Below, in pieces: positions 5,981-6,236 of a stretch of 6,236 nucleotides of DNA (the stretch's first letter is position 1; each line of letters begins with the position of its first letter). The DNA is taken from NCBI GenBank assembly GCA_029260155.1, contig JAJDDU010000024.1:1-6236 (forward strand), given 5' to 3'. Origin of the DNA: Phycisphaerae bacterium (GTDB lineage Bacteria; Planctomycetota; Phycisphaerae; UBA1845). The notes beneath the pieces were generated by a model. It did no database searches and had not been told where the DNA came from. It saw only the letters and a list, made by a program, of their open reading frames with translations. The translations under genes were made by a program, and so were the position numbers.

Positions 5981-5987
5981 AAGGAGA
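5981..5987 (+). promoter_or_regulatory. Ribosome binding site for the GTG start at 5995
   Basis: AAGGAGA is seven bases ahead of GTG 5995. In-frame TAA codons at 5971 and 5980 exclude any earlier start, so the GTG is the first possible initiator. Confidence 0.85.
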
Positions 5988-5994
5988 CCGAATC

Positions 5995-6236
5995 GTGAAG
6001 CATGGCAGAGTGACAGCAACATCGTTTGCGGCGCTATCGATCCGGCTGGCGGGTATCGTTGTGAGTCTGGCGGGGGCGTTTCCCGCCCAGGGCGCGGATG
6101 TGCCCTTCACCGAGCTCGTGATCTCGACCGCCGCTGACGGAGCCGTGTCCGTTTTCGCGGCGGATGTGGACGGCGACGGGGATACCGACGTCCTCTCCGC
6201 ATCGCGGGGGGACCAGAAGATCGCGTGGTACGAAAA
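5995..6236 (+). CDS. Secreted FG-GAP/VCBS repeat protein, N-terminal part (runs off the window)
   Basis: Eighty codons plus two bases are present, beginning with GTG. Residues 1-34 form a signal peptide: basic start MKHGR, hydrophobic stretch LAGIVVSLAGAF, and a likely cut after AQGA. The mature part opens with TELVISTAADGAVSVFAADV, whose acidic loop DVDGDGDTD at 57-65 is the calcium-binding motif of FG-GAP/VCBS repeats, and reaches KIAWYE at the window end. In proteins of this style, as I know them from Planctomycetota, the phrase AADGAxSVFAADVDGDGDTDVL...KIAWYEN is repeated many times to build beta-propeller-like folds, so the full gene is probably several times longer. It is predicted to be extracellular; a binding or adhesive role is inferred only from the fold. 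Its own promoter, leader hairpin and the 732-base gap upstream argue against co-transcription with the metallopeptidase gene. Confidence 0.82.
   Translation, partial: MKHGRVTATSFAALSIRLAGIVVSLAGAFPAQGADVPFTELVISTAADGAVSVFAADVDGDGDTDVLSASRGDQKIAWYE

Overview
The window looks like chromosome of a member of the Planctomycetota (Phycisphaerae-like lineages are the best guess). The evidence is protein style rather than any marker gene. There are long runs of Cys-bearing calcium-loop repeats of the DCNGNGIPDEC type, an IPT-x-x-WG C-terminal sorting signal, and a start-of-gene FG-GAP/VCBS protein with the phrase FAADVDGDGDTDVL. Base composition is moderately GC-rich with AT-rich islands just upstream of genes. 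The assignment is from memory of such proteins, not from a search.

Layout. Positions 1-228 hold the 3' end of an unrecognised reading frame entering from the left. Positions 229-489 show no gene. Positions 490-809 hold a decayed, 5'-only remnant of an IS1380-family transposase with a frameshift and a premature stop. Positions 810-1338 are non-coding: first copy of a diverged intergenic repeat, a weak promoter candidate, a small hairpin, and a 112-nt imperfect palindrome in the probable leader of the main gene.

Positions 1339-5262 encode a 1307-residue secreted protein. Its order is signal peptide, pappalysin-like (M43) zinc metallopeptidase, calcium-loop block 1, beta-helix 1, calcium-loop block 2, beta-helix 2, Cys-rich metal-binding-like segment, and IPTM-CTERM sorting signal. 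The start is fixed by a GGAGG seven bases ahead of ATG 1339, not by the longer open frame that reaches 1150.

Positions 5263-5994 are a 732-base gap with a weak terminator candidate, the second copy of the intergenic repeat, an AT-rich promoter candidate and a perfect 8-bp leader hairpin. Positions 5995-6236 hold the first 80 codons of a second secreted protein, which begins a VCBS/FG-GAP (beta-propeller-like) repeat array and runs off the window.

The two complete gene starts do not look like one operon: each has its own intergenic region, and both regions carry the same diverged repeat about 370-420 bases before the start codon, followed by an AT-rich element and leader hairpins. Both products are predicted to be exported, calcium-dependent repeat proteins, so the locus is best read as part of a cell-surface/secreted protein repertoire next to transposon debris. 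No complete new defence or mobile system is visible; the most unusual items are the palindromic leader, the shared upstream repeat and the duplicated metallopeptidase architecture.
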